A DNA stretch of 64,000 nt from CAIQIA01 sp049317465 (lineage in GTDB: Bacteria; Cyanobacteriota; Cyanobacteriia; PCC-6307; Cyanobiaceae). The notes below the pieces were generated by a model. That model was not told the origin of the DNA. It made no database searches and worked only from the letters and a program-made list of their open reading frames with translations. The stretch lies in the NCBI GenBank assembly GCA_049317465.1, contig JBMOIF010000003.1, positions 20,522 through 84,521 of the forward strand, read 5' to 3'. The position numbers and the translations under genes were made by a program. Shown one piece after another: positions 63,060 through 64,000 of this stretch. The number at the start of each line of letters is the position of its first letter. Position 1 is the stretch's first letter.

Positions 63060-63460
63060 TGTTCAGCGCTAGCGAACGACAGGCATCGTGACGCGCCTGG
63101 CGAGGCTGGGACCGTGCAGTGCCCAATGAATGATCAAGCGGATGCACCACCATGATCTGAACCCATGTGCTCAACCGTTGCCCCCTCGGGGTGCGCAGCC
63201 CTGCAGATCTGATGTAGCCATGCCAACAGGTGGTTCTCGGACCCGTGAACCAGAGCCATGAGTGAGGGGAAGTTACCTTGCAGGGCATAGCAGCGCTGGA
63301 TTCCCCTTGCGTACGGACAAAGCACTGAGAATGGTTCACGGAAGTGCCAGGGCGGCAAGCGCTGGTTCTCGGAACCATTCAATAAAGAGTTGGCCGGTCC
63401 CAGTGAGGGGGGCTTCGCGGGGCAGATTGGAGCTATTGTTAAGTGGTACAGGATTTTTCC
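63060..63460. other. Gene-poor stretch with repeated TGGTTC half-sites
   Basis: 401 bases with no supported gene, less GC-rich than its surroundings. It contains TGGTTCTCGG at 63231 and 63363 and TGGTTCACGG at 63332. Two of the three form inverted repeats: TGGTTC-N10-GAACCA (63231-63252) and TGGTTC-N3-GAACCA (63363-63377). The last 30 bases hold the hicBA promoter. An 82-residue minus-strand frame here is not supported. Confidence 0.55.
63434..63439 (+). promoter_or_regulatory. -10 hexamer TATTGT for hicBA
   Basis: TATTGT 27 bases before the ATG at 63461; the leader would be about 15 bases. Confidence 0.42.
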
Positions 63461-63670
63461 ATGGCAAGGCAGTTTGATGTCGTTGTCGAGAAAGACTCAG
63501 AGGGATTTTTCGTCGCGAGTGTGCCTGCTCTCTCTGGCTGTCACACACAGGCACGTTCTCTTGATGAGCTGATGGAGCGCATAAAAGAAGCCATCGAGTT
63601 ATGTCTCGAAGTCCAAGAAGATGATATTGAGGAACTTGATTTTGTGGGGGTTCAGAGGGTTACGGTATAG
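63461..63670 (+). CDS. hicB: HicB-type antitoxin
   Basis: 69 residues from the ATG at 63461. FDVVVEKDSEGFFVASVPALSGCHTQARSLDELMERIKEAIELCLE is the HicB partial RNase H-like fold (a beta hairpin that ends in PALSGC, then a helix). It should block the HicA toxin. Unlike most HicB proteins it has no added helix-turn-helix, so repression may need HicA or another protein. It precedes hicA by 2 bases. Its codons are much lower in GC than those of the surrounding genes, which suggests recent transfer. Confidence 0.82.
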   Translation: MARQFDVVVEKDSEGFFVASVPALSGCHTQARSLDELMERIKEAIELCLEVQEDDIEELDFVGVQRVTV

Positions 63671-63672
63671 GC

Positions 63673-63900
63673 GTGCCAAAGTACTCAGCGGTTACAGGTA
63701 AACGCCTGATTACGGCACTTAAAAGGGCTGGCTTCCTCATTCAGAGGGTGAAGGGCAGTCATCATTTTCTTCGGCATCCAGATGGACGGACAACTGTCGT
63801 TCCAGTGCATTCCGGAGAATCACTTGGACCTGGGTTGCTGGCCAAGGTACTGCGTGATGTTGAGATCACAAGGAATGAACTGGAAGAGTTACTTGCTTAA
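63673..63900 (+). CDS. hicA: HicA-type mRNA interferase toxin
   Basis: 75 residues starting at a GTG. TGKRLITALKRAGFLIQRVKGSHHFLRHPDGRTTVVPVH is the HicA dsRBD-like fold; the catalytic His is in GSHHFLRH. HicA toxins cut mRNA when HicB is degraded. The order hicB-hicA is the reverse of the classic operon but is common in cyanobacteria. It is lower in GC than the rest of the window. The 100 bases after it hold nothing I can support. Confidence 0.84.
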   Translation: MPKYSAVTGKRLITALKRAGFLIQRVKGSHHFLRHPDGRTTVVPVHSGESLGPGLLAKVLRDVEITRNELEELLA

Positions 63901-64000
63901 GCGGAGATGCCGGCCAACAAGCCCCTCGTGTGGACAGGCCACCACCAGCAACCAGCTTCGCCACCCCATGCTCCTTGCCTGCCACTCAGGGGCAGCGTTA

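Noticed and set aside
63134..63382. 82-residue minus-strand frame in the gene-poor stretch
   Set aside because: Its sequence shows no family, and its start lies inside one of the TGGTTC inverted repeats; a second, larger minus-strand frame covers the same stretch equally well. Conservation would be needed to call it.

Overview
The window looks like a high-GC picocyanobacterium of the Cyanobium / Synechococcus (alpha-cyanobacterial) type. The strongest sign is the right half: dnaN, a PRC-barrel protein, purL, purF, a gyrA/parC-like gene, a TPR protein, queG, a small membrane protein, a DUF502 protein, nusB, ftsY, a PP2C phosphatase, argH, an RRM RNA-binding protein, dus and msrB. From memory this is the conserved gene block at coordinate zero of Prochlorococcus and marine Synechococcus genomes. 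nrtABCD, a fused NrtC, a group 2 sigma factor and an Amt transporter also fit a cyanobacterium. Base composition is strongly GC-rich, so long shadow reading frames are everywhere; I called genes by protein family, spacing and -10 elements.

Layout. 1-23.9 kb is a surface-glycan (O-antigen, capsule or exopolysaccharide) locus built from several transcription units: two CgeB-like glycosyltransferases, a GT2, an O-antigen-ligase-like protein and a Wzx-like flippase (1-5.4 kb); a leftward unit of a GtrII-like protein, a polytopic protein and a GtrB-like polyprenyl-phosphate glycosyltransferase (5.4-9.5 kb); a VapBC toxin-antitoxin pair (9.6-10.3 kb); a rightward unit of four glycosyltransferases and an AsnB-type amidotransferase (10.4-16.4 kb); and a leftward unit of a NodU/CmcH carbamoyltransferase, an SxtJ-like protein, an SxtK/DUF5989-like protein, an SGNH/GDSL hydrolase, a degenerate sugar-phosphate transferase and a GT4 (22.4 back to 16.3 kb). 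A second sugar-phosphate transferase with an intact catalytic dyad lies at 22.4-23.9 kb. The carbamoyltransferase unit has the same order as sxtI-sxtJ-sxtK-sxtL of saxitoxin clusters, but nothing else of that pathway is here.

23.8-31.3 kb holds a group 2 sigma factor, the nrtABCD nitrate transporter operon (with an extra 55-residue membrane protein between nrtB and nrtC) and a DUF6671 protein. 31.2-41.2 kb holds uvrA, recN, amt, an ABC1/AarF kinase, a stand-alone DUF1400 protein and thrC. A perfect NtcA-type box lies upstream of amt, and two strong dyads lie at the ABC1 promoter. 41.2-41.5 kb, just before dnaN, is a repeat-rich intergenic region that I propose as the chromosomal origin. 41.5-61.8 kb is the conserved core block, interrupted by a TolC-family gene between purF and the gyrA/parC gene. 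The right edge (61.8-64 kb) has an HI0933-type flavoprotein, a 400-base gene-poor stretch with repeated half-sites, and a lower-GC hicBA toxin-antitoxin pair.

I saw no tRNA, rRNA, CRISPR array, insertion sequence or integrase. Most promoters are called from a TAN3T -10 hexamer within a few tens of bases of a start codon; they are inferences from sequence only.
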